A stretch of DNA of 64,000 bases from Streptomyces sp. NRRL B-3428 (GCA_000721375.1 JOGW01000017.1:62001-126000), one strand, 5' to 3'; counted from the first letter of the stretch, positions 1 through 10,345 are shown. Notes: generated by a model not told the origin, from the letters alone. Made by a program: numbers and translations.

Positions 1-213
1 ATCGCGGTCAACGGCGACACCGCCCTGGTCACCTGCACCGAGAACATCCTGAGCGGCGCCCCCTCGGAGGAGGACGGCGAACTCGGACCCCTGGTCGGCC
101 AGTTGGTCGTCGCCTCCAACCTCTTCCGCCGTACGCCGGAGGGGTGGCGGGTGTGGTCGCACCACGCTTCGCCGGTCCTCGCCGAGCGTGACGAGGAAGA
201 GGGCGAGGACTGA
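1..213 (+). CDS. SnoaL-like / NTF2-fold protein, C-terminal part
   Basis: The last 70 residues of a protein whose start lies outside the window. The visible strands (TALVTCTENIL, then VASNLFRRTPEGWRVWSHH) have the pattern of the SnoaL-like/NTF2-like fold, whose closing strands carry aromatic and His residues facing the cone-shaped pocket. The acidic tail ERDEEEGED looks disordered. A small gene of this type normally stands just ahead of folB in Streptomyces folate clusters, as here, but no reaction can be read from the fragment. Fold assignment is by pattern only. Confidence 0.7.
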   Translation: MAVNGDTALVTCTENILSGAPSEEDGELGPLVGQLVVASNLFRRTPEGWRVWSHHASPVLAERDEEEGED

Positions 214-228
214 GTCCGGTCCGCTGCT

Positions 229-246
229 CGCCCGCATGAGCGGGCG
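229..246 (+). terminator. Short GC-rich hairpin after the NTF2-fold gene
   Basis: Perfect 7-bp arms CGCCCGC / GCGGGCG with a 4-nt loop, 16 nt after the stop codon. There is no clean T-run, only an AAAAA tract about 9 nt later. It could end the upstream transcript before folB; this is inferred from position. Confidence 0.35.
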
Positions 247-442
247 CGACTGCAAAAAGGGTTCACCTCCGCCCCAGTGGGTAGGCGCCGCAACCAGCTG
301 CCCGTAGCACCGGCCGGTCCACCTGTCCATAGCCCCCACGGGCGAGCCCCACTCTCACCCGAAGGTAGATTCGAAGGGGACTGGTGTGCCGACCGCACTC
401 GGCTGCAGCCCGAAGAAACCGAGATGAGCAGGAGTGATTCGC

Positions 443-802
443 GTGGACCGTGTCGCGCTGCGCGGCCTCAAGGCCCGTGGTCACCACGGCGTTTTCGCCA
501 AGGAACGCGAAGAGGGCCAGACCTTCATCGTGGACCTGGTGATGAGCCTGGACACCCGCTCGGCCGTCGCCGACGACGACCTGGCGAAGACGGTGCACTA
601 CGGCGTGGTCGCCGAGGAGGTCGTGGCCGTCGTCGAAGGCGAGCCCGTCGACCTGATCGAGACGCTCGCCGAGCGCATCGCCCAGGCCTGCCTCAAGCAC
701 GACCCGGTCCAGGAGGTCGAGGTGGTCGTGCACAAGCCGGACGCCCCGATCACCGTGCCCTTCGACGATGTGACGATCACGATCACCCGGAGCCGAGTAT
801 GA
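443..802 (+). CDS. folB: Dihydroneopterin aldolase
   Basis: Converts 7,8-dihydroneopterin to 6-hydroxymethyl-7,8-dihydropterin and glycolaldehyde in folate synthesis (cytosol). The 119-residue protein has the family start DRVALRGLKARGHHGVF, the conserved ERE.GQ.F.VD region and a C-terminal strand (EVVVHKPDAPI) typical of FolB. I chose the GTG at 443 over an in-frame GTG at 434 because AGGAG (430-434) is then correctly spaced, and the protein begins as other Streptomyces FolB proteins do. It overlaps folK by ATGA (799-802), so the two are translationally coupled. Confidence 0.95.
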   Translation: MDRVALRGLKARGHHGVFAKEREEGQTFIVDLVMSLDTRSAVADDDLAKTVHYGVVAEEVVAVVEGEPVDLIETLAERIAQACLKHDPVQEVEVVVHKPDAPITVPFDDVTITITRSRV

Positions 803-1398
803 ACAACGTGCAGAGCGACCCCACGGTCCAGCCCGTTCCCGCCTCCGTCGTGGAACAGGTGGACGCGGCCGACACCACGCTGCAGAACCCCAAATTCGCC
901 GTGATCGCCCTCGGCGCCAACCTCGGCAACCGTCTGGAGACCCTGCAGGGCGCGGTGGACGCGCTCGAGGACACCCCGGGCCTGCGGGTGAAGGCCGTCT
1001 CTCCGGTCTACGAGACGGAGCCCTGGGGCGTCGAGCCCGGCTCCCAGCCCTCGTACTTCAACGCGGTCGTCATGATCAAGACGACCCTGCCCCCGTCCTC
1101 GCTCCTGGAGCGCGCCCACGCGGTCGAGGAGGCCTTCCACCGCGTACGCGACGAGCGCTGGGGCCCGCGCACCATCGATGTCGACATCGTTGCCTACCAG
1201 GACGTCGTCTCCGACGACCCGGTGCTCACGCTGCCGCACCCGCGCGCCCACGAGCGCGCCTTCGTGCTCGCGCCCTGGCACGACGTCGACCCCGAGGCCG
1301 TGGTCCCCGGCCGCGGCCCGGTCGCCCAGCTGCTCGCCTCCGTCACCCGCGAGGGCGTCGCGCCTCGCGTGGACCTGGAACTGCGGCTGCCCGAGTAA
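799..1398 (+). CDS. folK: 6-hydroxymethyl-7,8-dihydropterin pyrophosphokinase
   Basis: Transfers pyrophosphate from ATP to hydroxymethyldihydropterin, the step after FolB. The 199-residue protein shows the HPPK signature: ALGANLGNR near residue 37, SPVYETEPWG, and RTIDVDIV, whose acidic residues bind the two Mg ions; LPHPRAHERAFVL follows. The ATG at 799 overlaps the folB stop. The first ~30 residues form a non-conserved, probably flexible extension. An open frame reaches further upstream, but it runs through folB and lacks a ribosome site, so I do not extend the gene. Confidence 0.95.
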   Translation: MNNVQSDPTVQPVPASVVEQVDAADTTLQNPKFAVIALGANLGNRLETLQGAVDALEDTPGLRVKAVSPVYETEPWGVEPGSQPSYFNAVVMIKTTLPPSSLLERAHAVEEAFHRVRDERWGPRTIDVDIVAYQDVVSDDPVLTLPHPRAHERAFVLAPWHDVDPEAVVPGRGPVAQLLASVTREGVAPRVDLELRLPE

Positions 1399-1489
1399 TC
1401 GTTAAGGTCTAACGGGCCCCCGTACGAGGGGCCCACCCGGACCCGTACGAGGGCGGAGCCCCCGCCCTGTTGTGGAGGCGAACGCACCC

Positions 1490-1975
1490 GTGAAGCAGCT
1501 GCGCATCAGGACCCTCGCGGGCACGTTCGTGGTCGCCGGCGTCCTGTCCTGGGCTCTGTCCAAGCTGCTGGTCTCGCGGGACTCGCTCGGCACCCTGCCG
1601 AGCGTCCCGCTGGCCGCACCCATCGTGCTCGCGATCATCGCGGTCGTCCTCGCGGCCACCGCGTTCTCCCTGCGCTCACGCCTGCGCGCCCAGCGCGACC
1701 GCGTCCCTGGCGCGAAGGGCGTCGAGCCCCTGATGGCGGCCCGCGCGGTGGTCTTCGGCCAGGCGAGCGCCCTGGTCTCGTCCCTGGTCAGCGGCGTCTA
1801 CGCCGGCCTCGGCGTCTTCCTGCTCTCCCACCTCGACGTCCCGGCCCGCCGCGACCAGGCCATCTACGCGGCCTTCGCGGTGGTCGCCGGCATCGCGGTC
1901 ATCGCCGCGGCCTTGTTCCTGGAGCGCGTGTGCAAGCTTCCGGAGGACGAGGACACGGAGGGCGCTGCCGCGTAG
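1490..1975 (+). CDS. DUF3180 membrane protein
   Basis: 161 residues with four hydrophobic segments (about 9-27, 43-60, 86-115 and 128-147) separated by a basic loop (RSRLRAQRDR), and an acidic cytosolic tail. Length, topology and position directly after folK match the DUF3180 family of actinobacterial folate clusters; its role is unknown. The GTG at 1490 is preceded by GGAGG (1474-1478). An in-frame GTG at 1472 would place the start before that site. Probably the last gene of the folB-folK transcript. Confidence 0.85.
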   Translation: MKQLRIRTLAGTFVVAGVLSWALSKLLVSRDSLGTLPSVPLAAPIVLAIIAVVLAATAFSLRSRLRAQRDRVPGAKGVEPLMAARAVVFGQASALVSSLVSGVYAGLGVFLLSHLDVPARRDQAIYAAFAVVAGIAVIAAALFLERVCKLPEDEDTEGAAA

Positions 1976-1991
1976 GACACCGCCTTTTCGC

Positions 1992-2038
1992 ATACGAGGA
2001 GGGCGCGGCGACCAGGTCACCGCGCCCTCCTCACGTAT
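1992..2038. terminator. Bidirectional terminator between DUF3180 gene and folE
   Basis: Perfect 13-bp arms (1996-2008 and 2020-2032, GAGGAGGGCGCGG and its complement) with an 11-nt loop and further A/T pairing outside. It sits in the 100-bp gap between two convergent genes, so it can serve both. A TTTT run lies on its left side (1984-1987), suitable for transcripts from folE. Confidence 0.75.
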
Positions 2039-2075
2039 CGCGACTCACGTAGTGCGACTCACATAGCGCGACAGC

Positions 2076-2684
2076 TCAGCGCGCCATGATCAAGCTCATC
2101 GCCTCGGCCCGAGTGGCCGGATCCCGCAACTGACCCCGTACCGCCGAAGTGATCGTCTTCGCACCCGGCTTGCGCACCCCGCGCATCGTCATGCACATGT
2201 GCTCGCACTCGACGACCACGATCACCCCGCGCGGCTCCAGGATCTCCATCAGGGAGTCGGCGATCTGCGTGGTCAGCCGCTCCTGCACCTGCGGCCGACG
2301 GGCGAACACGTCCACGAGCCTCGCGAGCTTCGAAAGCCCGGTGATCTTGCCGTCGGTGGACGGGATGTACCCGACGTGCGCGACGCCGTGGAAGGGCACC
2401 AGATGATGCTCACAGCTCGACATCACCTCGATGTCCTTCACGAGCACCATCTCGTCGTGCCCGAGGTCGAAGGTCGTCGTCAGGACGTCCTCCGGCTGCT
2501 GCCAGAGCCCCGCGAATATCTCCTTGTACGCCCGCGCGACCCGCGCCGGCGTCTCCCGCAGCCCTTCGCGGTCCGGGTCCTCGCCGACGGCGATGAGCAG
2601 TTCGCGTACGGCGTTCTCGGCGCGTTTCTCGTCGAACTCACCGATCGCCGCGGCCTCGCCGTCCAGCGTCACCGGGTCGGTCAT
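2076..2684 (-). CDS. folE: GTP cyclohydrolase I
   Basis: Opens the GTP imidazole ring to give dihydroneopterin triphosphate, the first step of folate synthesis. The 202-residue protein carries the zinc and active-site elements: [33 protein letters not shown] and [16 protein letters not shown] start at the ATG at 2684, behind a GAGGAAGAGG site; an upstream in-frame start would cross the terminator hairpin at 2738-2778. It faces the rest of the folate genes and lies downstream of ftsH on the same strand, separated by that terminator. Confidence 0.96.
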   Translation of the reverse strand: MTDPVTLDGEAAAIGEFDEKRAENAVRELLIAVGEDPDREGLRETPARVARAYKEIFAGLWQQPEDVLTTTFDLGHDEMVLVKDIEVMSSCEHHLVPFHGVAHVGYIPSTDGKITGLSKLARLVDVFARRPQVQERLTTQIADSLMEILEPRGVIVVVECEHMCMTMRGVRKPGAKTITSAVRGQLRDPATRAEAMSLIMAR

Positions 2685-2737
2685 CTGTGCCTCTTCCTCT
2701 GTGTCGCCCTTCGGGCCCCCCGTCACGGCACATGAAA

Positions 2738-2778
2738 ATGCCGCGCCCCCCAAGGCTAAAACCTGGGGGGCGCGGCAT
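2738..2778 (-). terminator. Intrinsic terminator after ftsH
   Basis: Arms of 15 bp with no mismatch (2738-2752 and 2764-2778), an 11-nt loop, and TTTT directly after the stem on the minus strand. It stands between the ftsH stop and the folE start and should uncouple the two genes. It is an unusually clean rho-independent terminator for so GC-rich a genome. Confidence 0.85.
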
Positions 2779-2820
2779 CCATTCCGGGCCTGCCGTGGCC
2801 GCCGGGGCGGCCGCGGCGGG

Positions 2821-4884
2821 CTATGCCTCCGGGCTGTCCTCCGGGGCGGGCTCCGCGGCCTTGTTCAGCTGCGGGGTGGCCGTCTCGGGGGTGGAGGCGG
2901 TGACTGCGGGCGCCGCACCGTTGGCGCCGTTGGTCAGGGAGAGCTCACGGGGCGAGAGCACCGGGGGCCGCGTCGAGGGCGTACGCCGAGCGGAACCGGT
3001 CCACGCGGGGCGGGCCGGGCGCTTGGTGATCGACGCGAAGATCTCGGCGATCTGCTCCTTGTTGAGCGTCTCCTGCTCGAGCAGCGCGAGGACCAGGTTG
3101 TCGAGGACGTCGCGGTTCTCGACGAGGATCTCCCAGGCCTCGTTGTGCGCGGTCTCGATGAGCTTCTTGACCTCTTCGTCGACCAGCGCCGCGACCTCTT
3201 CCGAGTAGTCGCGCTGATGCGCCATCTCACGGCCGAGGAAGGGCTCGGTGTTGTCGCCGCCGAACTTGATGGCGCCGAGCCGCTCGGTCATGCCGTACTG
3301 CGTGACCATCGCGCGGGCCGTGGCAGTGGCCTTCTCGATGTCGTTCGCAGCACCCGTGGTCGGGTCGTGGAAGACGAGCTCCTCGGCCGCGCGCCCGCCC
3401 AGCATGTACGCGAGCTGGTCGAGCATCTCGTTACGCGTGGTCGAGTACTTGTCCTCGTCCGGGAGCACCATCGTGTAGCCGAGCGCGCGGCCGCGGCTGA
3501 GGATGGTGATCTTGTGGACCGGGTCGGAGTTCGGTGAGGCCGCCGCGACCAGGGCGTGTCCGCCCTCGTGGTACGCGGTGATCTTCTTCTCCTTGTCCGA
3601 CATGATCCGGGTCCGCTTCTGCGGGCCCGCGACCACACGGTCGATCGCCTCGTCCAGGGAGTGGTTGTCGATCAGCTTCTTGTCGCTGCGCGCCGTCAGG
3701 AGCGCCGCTTCGTTCAGCACGTTCGACAGATCCGCACCCGTGAAGCCAGGGGTACGACGGGCCACGGCGCCGAGGTCGACGTCCGGGGCGACCGGCTTGC
3801 CCTTCTGGTGGACCTTGAGGATCTCGAGCCGGCCCTGCATGTCCGGGCGGTCGACCGCGATCTGGCGGTCGAAGCGGCCGGGGCGCAGGAGCGCGGGGTC
3901 GAGGATGTCGGGCCGGTTGGTGGCGGCGATCAGGATGACGCCGCCCTTCACGTCGAAGCCGTCCATCTCGACGAGCAGCTGGTTGAGGGTCTGCTCACGC
4001 TCGTCGTGACCACCGCCGAGGCCGGCGCCGCGGTGGCGGCCGACCGCGTCGATCTCGTCGACGAAGACGATCGCCGGAGCGTTCGCCTTGGCCTGCTCGA
4101 AGAGGTCACGGACTCGGGAGGCACCGACACCGACGAACATCTCGACGAAGTCGGAACCGGAGATGGAGTAGAAGGGGACGCCCGCTTCACCCGCGACAGC
4201 ACGCGCGAGCAGCGTCTTGCCCGTTCCGGGCGGGCCGTAGAGCAGCACACCCTTCGGGATCTTGGCGCCGACGGCCTGGAACTTGGCCGGCTCCTGCAGG
4301 AACTCCTTGATCTCGTGGAGCTCCTCGACGGCCTCGTCCGACCCGGCCACATCGGCGAAGGTCGTCTTCGGGGTGTCCTTGGTGATCAGCTTCGCCTTGG
4401 ACTTCCCGAACTGCATGACGCGCGAGCCGCCGCCCTGCATCTGGTTCATCAGGAAGAGGAAGACGACGACGATCAGGACGAACGGGAGCAGCGAGAGCAG
4501 GATGCCGACGAACGGGTTCTGCTTCGACGGCGAGACGGTGTAACCGTCCTTGATGTCACCGTTGTCGTAGTTGTCCTGAAGGGTGGCGGCCATCTGCACA
4601 CCCTGATCGCCGATGTAGCTGGCCTGGATCTTGGTGCTGCCGCCGTACTTGTCCTTGTCGGCATCGCTGATGCCGTCCTTCAGCTCGACCTTGATGAGCT
4701 GTTCGTCACCGGTGGTGAGCTTGGCGCTCTGGACCTGCTTGTCCTTGATCGCCTGGTAGACCTCGCCGGTGTCCACCGTCTTGTAGCCGCCGGACGAGCC
4801 GACGACCTGCATCAACACGACCACGGCGAGGACGGCCAGCACGATCCACATGACCGGCCCACGGAAGTATCGCTTCACGTCCAT
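2821..4884 (-). CDS. ftsH: ATP-dependent zinc metalloprotease FtsH
   Basis: Membrane-bound AAA+ protease that extracts and degrades membrane and short-lived cytosolic proteins. The 687 residues show two N-terminal membrane segments (about 12-29 and 124-146) bracketing an extracytoplasmic domain, Walker A GPPGTGKT at 217-224, Walker [11 protein letters not shown], the SRH region [19 protein letters not shown], and the zinc site HEGGH at 439-443. The C-terminal ~60 residues are low-complexity (Ala/Pro/Glu), common in actinobacteria. Transcribed alone, judging by the downstream terminator. Confidence 0.97.
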   Translation of the reverse strand: MDVKRYFRGPVMWIVLAVLAVVVLMQVVGSSGGYKTVDTGEVYQAIKDKQVQSAKLTTGDEQLIKVELKDGISDADKDKYGGSTKIQASYIGDQGVQMAATLQDNYDNGDIKDGYTVSPSKQNPFVGILLSLLPFVLIVVVFLFLMNQMQGGGSRVMQFGKSKAKLITKDTPKTTFADVAGSDEAVEELHEIKEFLQEPAKFQAVGAKIPKGVLLYGPPGTGKTLLARAVAGEAGVPFYSISGSDFVEMFVGVGASRVRDLFEQAKANAPAIVFVDEIDAVGRHRGAGLGGGHDEREQTLNQLLVEMDGFDVKGGVILIAATNRPDILDPALLRPGRFDRQIAVDRPDMQGRLEILKVHQKGKPVAPDVDLGAVARRTPGFTGADLSNVLNEAALLTARSDKKLIDNHSLDEAIDRVVAGPQKRTRIMSDKEKKITAYHEGGHALVAAASPNSDPVHKITILSRGRALGYTMVLPDEDKYSTTRNEMLDQLAYMLGGRAAEELVFHDPTTGAANDIEKATATARAMVTQYGMTERLGAIKFGGDNTEPFLGREMAHQRDYSEEVAALVDEEVKKLIETAHNEAWEILVENRDVLDNLVLALLEQETLNKEQIAEIFASITKRPARPAWTGSARRTPSTRPPVLSPRELSLTNGANGAAPAVTASTPETATPQLNKAAEPAPEDSPEA

Positions 4885-5117
4885 CCATACGGAGCGGAGA
4901 CCGCCCCGTCCCTCCTGCCATAGTGAGTTTGATTAGGCTTCAAAAAGCTGTTCTTCGGACGGTACCCCAGCATTGTCACCCGACGCGGCAGGGGACGGCC
5001 GAGAAACCCGTCTTCCCATGCTCCAACGCGGGGAATCGGGTGAGGGTTCCCGCCGATGAACGGACGGGGCCCCAACGGCCGTATGGGGTACGGAAGCTCA
5101 GCGGGAGTCAGCCGGAC

Positions 5118-5678
5118 TCAGCCGCCGTAGACATGCGGGGCGAGCGTGCCGACGAAGGGCAGGTTGCGGTACTTCTCCGCGAAGTCCAGGCCGTAGCCCA
5201 CGACGAACTCGTTGGGGATGTCGAAGCCGACCCACTCGACATCGATGGCGACCTTGGCGGCCTCGGGCTTGCGCAGCAGGGTGCAGATCTTCAGGGACTC
5301 GGGCTCGCGCGAGCCGAGGTTGTTGATCAGCCAGGAGAGCGTCAGACCGGAGTCGATGATGTCCTCGACGATCAGGACGTGCTTGCCCTTGATGTCGGTG
5401 TCGAGGTCCTTGAGGATGCGCACCACGCCCGAGGACTGGGTCCCGGCGCCGTAGGAGGACACCGCCATCCAGTCCATCGTGACGGGGGTGGAGAGCGCAC
5501 GTGCCAGGTCCGCCATGACCATCACCGCGCCCTTGAGGACACCGACGATCAGCAGGTCCTTGCCCGCGTACTCCGCGTCGATCTTCGCGGCCAGCTCAGC
5601 CAGCTTCGCGTCGATCTCTTCCTTGGTGATGAGCACCTTCTCGAGGTCGGTGCCCATGTCGTTCGCGTCCACCCGCAT
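5118..5678 (-). CDS. hpt: Hypoxanthine phosphoribosyltransferase
   Basis: Salvages hypoxanthine (and guanine) to IMP/GMP using PRPP. The 186 residues contain the PRPP loop [15 protein letters not shown] and the Mg/base-binding elements [16 protein letters not shown] and [19 protein letters not shown] prefer the ATG at 5678 ([16 protein letters not shown], the usual family start) over an ATG at 5708. It lies 69 nt downstream of tilS on the same strand, the widespread tilS-hpt pair; in other bacteria TilS and Hpt act together, and ftsH is regularly their third neighbour, as here. Confidence 0.95.
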   Translation of the reverse strand: MRVDANDMGTDLEKVLITKEEIDAKLAELAAKIDAEYAGKDLLIVGVLKGAVMVMADLARALSTPVTMDWMAVSSYGAGTQSSGVVRILKDLDTDIKGKHVLIVEDIIDSGLTLSWLINNLGSREPESLKICTLLRKPEAAKVAIDVEWVGFDIPNEFVVGYGLDFAEKYRNLPFVGTLAPHVYGG

Positions 5679-5747
5679 CACTTTCGTCGTCCGAGGTGCC
5701 GGCCGCATCCGCGGTGGCTCCAGAGCCTTCCGCCTCAGCAGTCGGCG

Positions 5748-6752
5748 TCAGCCCTGCCGGATGACCAGTCTGCCACCCTGCCGCTGGGCCACGACCCGGC
5801 CGGGCAGGTTGATGGCTTTCTGACCGCGCCAGCCCGTAATGAGGCGGTCGATTTCCTCGATATGGCGCGCGAAGAGCGAACCCGCGGGCGAGCCCGCCTC
5901 GATCGCCGCGCGGCGCAGGATCCGGCGGCGTACGGCGGGCGGCAGCGCGAAGAGCTTGGCGCACTCCAGGAGTCCGGTGTCGTCGCGCACGGTCGAATCG
6001 GCCTGCACGGCCCAGGAGTCGAGTGCGTCGGCGTCGTCGCGGGAGAGCTGGGCGGTGCGGGCGAGGGCCTCCACCACGCCCTTGCCGAGCGCCTTCTCCA
6101 GGGCGGGCAGTCCTTCGTGCCGCAGCCGGGAGCGGGTGTACGCGGGGTCGGCGTTGTGCGGGTCGTCCCATACGGGCAGCGACTGGACCATGCACGCTTT
6201 GCGGGCGGTCTGCCGGTCGACCTGCAGGAACGGGCGGCGGTAACGGCCGGCGACCCCCGAGGTCCCGGCCATTCCCGACAGGGAGCGGATCCCGGAGCCG
6301 CGGGCGAGTCCGAGCAGTACGGTCTCGGCCTGGTCGTCACGGGTGTGGCCGAGCAGGACGGCGGCGGCGCCGAGGCGCTGGGCGGCTTCGTCGAGTGCGG
6401 CATAGCGGGCGTCGCGGGCGGCCGCCTCGGGTCCGCCTTCGCGGCCGACGGTGACGGCGAGCGATTCGACGGGGGCCAGTCCGAGGGCCGTCATCCGTAC
6501 GACGACTTCGGCGGCGCGCAGATCGGAACCGGGCTGAAGGCCGTGGTCGACGGTGACGGCGCCGGCGCGGATGCCGAGCTTGGGTGCCTCGAAGGCGAGG
6601 GCGGAGGCGAGCGCCATGGAGTCGGCGCCGCCTGAGCAGGCGACGAGGACCAGGGGCTGTGCGGTGGGGTCGGTGGAGTTGTCGGTGAGGACGTCGTGGA
6701 GTACGCGGCGGACCGCCAGACGTATCGCTGCGACCGCAGGATGGGGACCCAT
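5748..6752 (-). CDS. tilS: tRNA(Ile)-lysidine synthase
   Basis: Attaches lysine to C34 of the CAU-anticodon tRNA-Ile so that it reads AUA and is charged with isoleucine. The N-type ATP pyrophosphatase P-loop SGGADS is at residues 40-45, followed by [28 protein letters not shown] and [20 protein letters not shown]. At 334 residues it is the short actinobacterial form with a reduced C-terminal domain. The ATG at 6752 follows GAAGGGA. Essential in most bacteria. Confidence 0.95.
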   Translation of the reverse strand: MGPHPAVAAIRLAVRRVLHDVLTDNSTDPTAQPLVLVACSGGADSMALASALAFEAPKLGIRAGAVTVDHGLQPGSDLRAAEVVVRMTALGLAPVESLAVTVGREGGPEAAARDARYAALDEAAQRLGAAAVLLGHTRDDQAETVLLGLARGSGIRSLSGMAGTSGVAGRYRRPFLQVDRQTARKACMVQSLPVWDDPHNADPAYTRSRLRHEGLPALEKALGKGVVEALARTAQLSRDDADALDSWAVQADSTVRDDTGLLECAKLFALPPAVRRRILRRAAIEAGSPAGSLFARHIEEIDRLITGWRGQKAINLPGRVVAQRQGGRLVIRQG

Positions 6753-6938
6753 TGTCCGGTTCCCTTCGTGGAGCTTCGTGGAGTACGGGGGGCGTGAATT
6801 ACGGGGTTTCCGTCACTGAGAGTGCATAGATGGTGACAGAGACGAGTCGCTCCCCGAGCATTGCACGCCTTCCCCAGGCCCACGGTCCCTCGGAAGGGTG
6901 ATTACGAAGGCTTGATTCTGCCGGGGGTGGCATACCGC

Positions 6939-8066
6939 TCAGGAGTCTGCTTTACGGTGCACCCGCGCGACCCACTCGGAGGGTTTGGCGATCTCCGACT
7001 TGGTGGGCAGCGTGTTGGGTGAGGTCCAGACGCGGTTGAAGCCGTCCATTCCGACCTCGTCAACGACTGCGCGCACAAAACGTTCGCCATCGCGGTACTG
7101 CCGCAGCTTGGCATCGAGGCCGAGAAGCTTGCGCAGCGCCATATCCAGCCGCGAGGCGCCCTTGGCCCGGCGCTGCTGGAACTTCTCCCGGATCTCCCCC
7201 ACCGAGGGCACGACATCGGGTCCGACGCCGTCCATCACGTAGTCCGCATGACCTTCGAGCAGCGACATCACAGCGGTGAGACGGCCGAGGATCTCGCGCT
7301 GTGCAGGGGTCTGGACGATCTCCACGAGCGAGGGGGTCTCGTCGTCCTCGCCCTCCGTCTTGTTGCCGGCGAGCGCGGAGGCCGCCTCGCGGAAGCGCTC
7401 CAGGACCGTCATCGGGTCCACCTCGGTCTCGCCGAGGAATGACTGGATCTCGCCCTCCAGGTGGTCGCGCAGCCAGGGCACCCCGGTGAACTGGGTGCGG
7501 TGGGTCTCCTCATGCAGACAGACCCAGAGCCTGAAGTCGTGCGGGTCCACGTCGAGTTCGCGCTCCACGTGCACGATGTTCGGCGCTACGAGCAGAAGCC
7601 GGCCGCCACCCTTGGTGGAGCCGGGCAGCTCCTTGGTGGGCGGTGCGAAGGTCTCGTACTGACCGAGCACGCGCGAGGCGAGGAAGCTGAGGAGCATGCC
7701 GAGCTCCACGCCGGTGACCTTGCCGCCGACCGCGCCGAGCACCGCGCCGCCGGGGCCGCCGCCGCGGCGCTCGTGCATCTTCTCCAGGAGCGGCTTGAGC
7801 ACTTCGCGAAAGCCCGCGACGTTTGCGCGCACCCAGCCAGGACGGTCCACCACGAGGACCGGAGTGTCATGGGCGGCGTCGGTGGCCATCTTCGTGAAGG
7901 AACGGACGTGTTCCTCCGAGGACTTGGCGTGCTTGCGCAGTTCGGCGACGATCGCGCGTGCTTCGTCGCGGCTGACCTCGGGGCCTGGGCGCACCAGGCG
8001 GGTCGCGGTCGCGACCGCGAGATTCCAGTCGACCATCCCCTGTGCGGCACCGCCGATGCTCGTCAT
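6939..8066 (-). CDS. Zinc-dependent metalloprotease-like protein (DUF2342)
   Basis: 375 residues. HEETH at 185-189 (LHEETHRTQF) has the HExxH form of a zinc metalloprotease site, with a downstream EGHADYVMDGVG segment that supplies a likely third ligand. This matches the actinobacterial DUF2342 family, once annotated as F420-biosynthesis-associated; its substrate is not known. The central GGGPGGAVLGAVGG stretch is Gly-rich. Conserved next to tilS and dacB, 122 nt downstream of dacB's stop on the same strand. No signal peptide, so cytosolic. The catalytic assignment is from the motif only. Confidence 0.85.
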   Translation of the reverse strand: MTSIGGAAQGMVDWNLAVATATRLVRPGPEVSRDEARAIVAELRKHAKSSEEHVRSFTKMATDAAHDTPVLVVDRPGWVRANVAGFREVLKPLLEKMHERRGGGPGGAVLGAVGGKVTGVELGMLLSFLASRVLGQYETFAPPTKELPGSTKGGGRLLLVAPNIVHVERELDVDPHDFRLWVCLHEETHRTQFTGVPWLRDHLEGEIQSFLGETEVDPMTVLERFREAASALAGNKTEGEDDETPSLVEIVQTPAQREILGRLTAVMSLLEGHADYVMDGVGPDVVPSVGEIREKFQQRRAKGASRLDMALRKLLGLDAKLRQYRDGERFVRAVVDEVGMDGFNRVWTSPNTLPTKSEIAKPSEWVARVHRKADS

Positions 8067-8188
8067 GCGTCAACCGTACGTTGTCAATCGGCTGGGTGGT
8101 GAGGGTTCGGGAGGGCCTGGGGCGACGAATAGGAGCCCCAGGAAACCCCCGGATACCTCGTGAAACAAGGCAGCAGCAAGGTGGCCTG

Positions 8189-9718
8189 TCAGCGGCACCC
8201 GCAGTTCGCGACCGTCGCCGCGAGGCGGTCCAGGGTCGACTGGGCCGAGGGGGCGGACGACGTGCCCGATGCCGTGAACGCGAAGAGCAGCAGGCGGCCG
8301 TCCGCGTCGACCACCGATCCTGCGAGGGTGTTGACGCCGGTGAGCGTGCCGGTCTTCGCGCGGACCAGGCCGGTGCCGGGGGCCGCGCCTTCGGAGCCGT
8401 AGCGGTCGCTGAGCGTGCCCGTGAAACCGGCGACCGGGAGGCCGGTGAGGGCGGGGCGCAGTTCGGGGTGGGCGGGGTCGGCGGCCTTGGCGAGCAGGGC
8501 AGTCAGGAGGCGGGCCGAGACTCGGTCTGCGCGGTTCAGGCCGCTTCCGTCGGCGAACTTGGCGCCCTTCATGGGCAGTTGGAGATCCCGCAGCCGCTTC
8601 TCGACCGCCTTGCCGGCACCTTCGAAGCTCGCCGGTTCACCGGAGGCGAGAGCGACCTGGCGTACGAGGGCCTCGGCGATGTCGTTGTCACTGTTGGTCA
8701 GCATGCGCTCGACCAGGGCGGACATCGGGGCCGACGAGACGGTGCCGAGTTCTTCGGCTTTCGCGCCCGCCTTCGACGGCTGCGGTGCGCCGCCTTCCAG
8801 CCGTACGCCCTCTTCGCGCAGCATTTCGCCGAAACGCTTCGCCGCCGCGGCCGCCGGGTCACCCGTACGCGGGGCGGTGCCCTTGAAGGAGTCGTTCAGA
8901 CGGCCCTCGTCGATCATCAAAGCGCTGACCGGCGCGATGTTCTCGTTCGGTCCGATGGGGTGCAGACCGGGGCCGGAGTAGAGCGACGTGTCGTAGGTCA
9001 GGCGCAGCTTGCCCTCGCGCGGGTGCGCCTGGAGGGCCTTGGCGGTGATCTTCGCGAGTTCGCGCAGGCTCGCGTGGCCCTTCGCGTCGGAGCGGGCGGT
9101 GAGGGTGGGGTCGCCGCCGCCGACCAGCACGAGTTCGTCGGAGCCGGCGTTCGCGAGCGCCCTGGTGACGATGCGGTGGTCGGGGCCGAGCGCGGAGAGC
9201 GCGGCGACCGCCGTGGCGATCTTCGTGGTGGAGGCCGGGGTGATCGCGTCCCCCTGCTTCGCGCCGTAGAGCTCCTCGCCGGTGAGCGCGTCGACCACCG
9301 AGGCCGTACGCAGGGTGCCGAGCGAGGGGTCGCGAAGCAGCGGATCCAGTACGTCGGCGAGTGCGCGCCTGGTCGGCGCGGGCGCCGCGCTCTGCGGGGC
9401 GCCGAGCGCGGACAGGACGTCGGGGGCGGCGGGCGCGGGCTGCTCCTTGCGTCCTCGACGGCCGTGATCTGCAACACCGTCGCTCTCCCGCGATGCGGCC
9501 CAGGACCTCTCGGCCGTACGCTGACCTGAGTCCCAGGGACCGGCCGCGGTCACCACCACGGCCGAAAGCACCAGACCGGACGTGGCGGCGGCAGCCGTGA
9601 ACTGCCAGGTCTTCAGCGGTCGCCGCCGCGAGGACCTTGGCGGCGACGGCGGCAGCGGCGACGGCTCCGGTGACTCGGCATCCTCTGCGAGTCCCCGGTC
9701 CTTGAGCTCGGGCACCAC
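8189..9718 (-). CDS. dacB: D-alanyl-D-alanine carboxypeptidase/endopeptidase (PBP4 type, family S13)
   Basis: Trims D-Ala from peptidoglycan stem peptides or cuts cross-links outside the membrane. The 509 residues begin with a basic, Pro/Ser-rich cytosolic part and one membrane segment (about 40-60), so the enzyme is membrane-anchored. The three penicillin-binding motifs are present: STTK (163-166), SDN within TNSDNDIAEALV, and KTG within RAKTGTLTGV. Starts at GTG 9718 behind AAAGGGG; an adjacent GTG at 9715 is equally possible. Divergent from ppa. Confidence 0.93.
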   Translation of the reverse strand: MVPELKDRGLAEDAESPEPSPLPPSPPRSSRRRPLKTWQFTAAAATSGLVLSAVVVTAAGPWDSGQRTAERSWAASRESDGVADHGRRGRKEQPAPAAPDVLSALGAPQSAAPAPTRRALADVLDPLLRDPSLGTLRTASVVDALTGEELYGAKQGDAITPASTTKIATAVAALSALGPDHRIVTRALANAGSDELVLVGGGDPTLTARSDAKGHASLRELAKITAKALQAHPREGKLRLTYDTSLYSGPGLHPIGPNENIAPVSALMIDEGRLNDSFKGTAPRTGDPAAAAAKRFGEMLREEGVRLEGGAPQPSKAGAKAEELGTVSSAPMSALVERMLTNSDNDIAEALVRQVALASGEPASFEGAGKAVEKRLRDLQLPMKGAKFADGSGLNRADRVSARLLTALLAKAADPAHPELRPALTGLPVAGFTGTLSDRYGSEGAAPGTGLVRAKTGTLTGVNTLAGSVVDADGRLLLFAFTASGTSSAPSAQSTLDRLAATVANCGCR

Positions 9719-9808
9719 GGACAGCCCCTTTCGCGATCACACACCTGCGTGAGGGACACTTAATCACTGCGCATTAACAAGTATGTGTTGATCATGGAGG
9801 AGTCACCG

Positions 9809-10297
9809 GTGGAGTTCGACGTCACGATCGAGATCCCGAAGGGTTCGCGTAACAAGTACGAGGTGGACCACGAATCCGGTCGTATCCGTCTGGACCGCCG
9901 CCTTTTCACCTCGACCAGCTACCCGGCCGACTACGGCTTCGTCGAGGACACCCTCGGTGAGGACGGCGACCCGCTGGACGCCCTCGTCATCCTGGACGAG
10001 CCGACCTTCCCGGGCTGCCTCATCAAGTGCCGCGCGATCGGCATGTTCCGGATGACCGACGAGGCGGGCGGCGACGACAAGCTGCTCTGCGTGCCGGCCT
10101 CCGACCCGCGCGTCGAGCACCTGCGCGACATCCACCACGTCTCCGAGTTCGACCGCCTGGAGATCCAGCACTTCTTCGAGGTCTACAAGGACCTGGAGCC
10201 CGGCAAGTCCGTCGAGGGCGCGAACTGGGTCGGCCGCACCGAGGCCGAGGCCGAGATCGTCAAGTCGTACGAGCGCTTCAAGACCGAGGGTCACTGA
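9809..10297 (+). CDS. ppa: Inorganic pyrophosphatase
   Basis: Hydrolyses the PPi released by biosynthesis, pulling those reactions forward. The 162 residues are a class I PPase: [21 protein letters not shown], the signature D-GDPLDAL ([12 protein letters not shown]) with metal-binding aspartates, and [16 protein letters not shown] near the end. The GTG at 9809 is chosen because GGAGGAGT (9796-9803) precedes it; upstream in-frame starts would overlap that site. Divergent from dacB with 90 bp between starts. Confidence 0.96.
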   Translation: MEFDVTIEIPKGSRNKYEVDHESGRIRLDRRLFTSTSYPADYGFVEDTLGEDGDPLDALVILDEPTFPGCLIKCRAIGMFRMTDEAGGDDKLLCVPASDPRVEHLRDIHHVSEFDRLEIQHFFEVYKDLEPGKSVEGANWVGRTEAEAEIVKSYERFKTEGH

Positions 10298-10345
10298 GCA
10301 TTCCCCTTCGGGGGAGGCCGCTGAGCTTTCTGCCGGTCGCGGCGA

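Noticed and set aside
277..798. N-terminal extension of FolK through folB
   Set aside because: Overlaps folB completely, has no family similarity, and the ATG at 799 with ATGA coupling fits.
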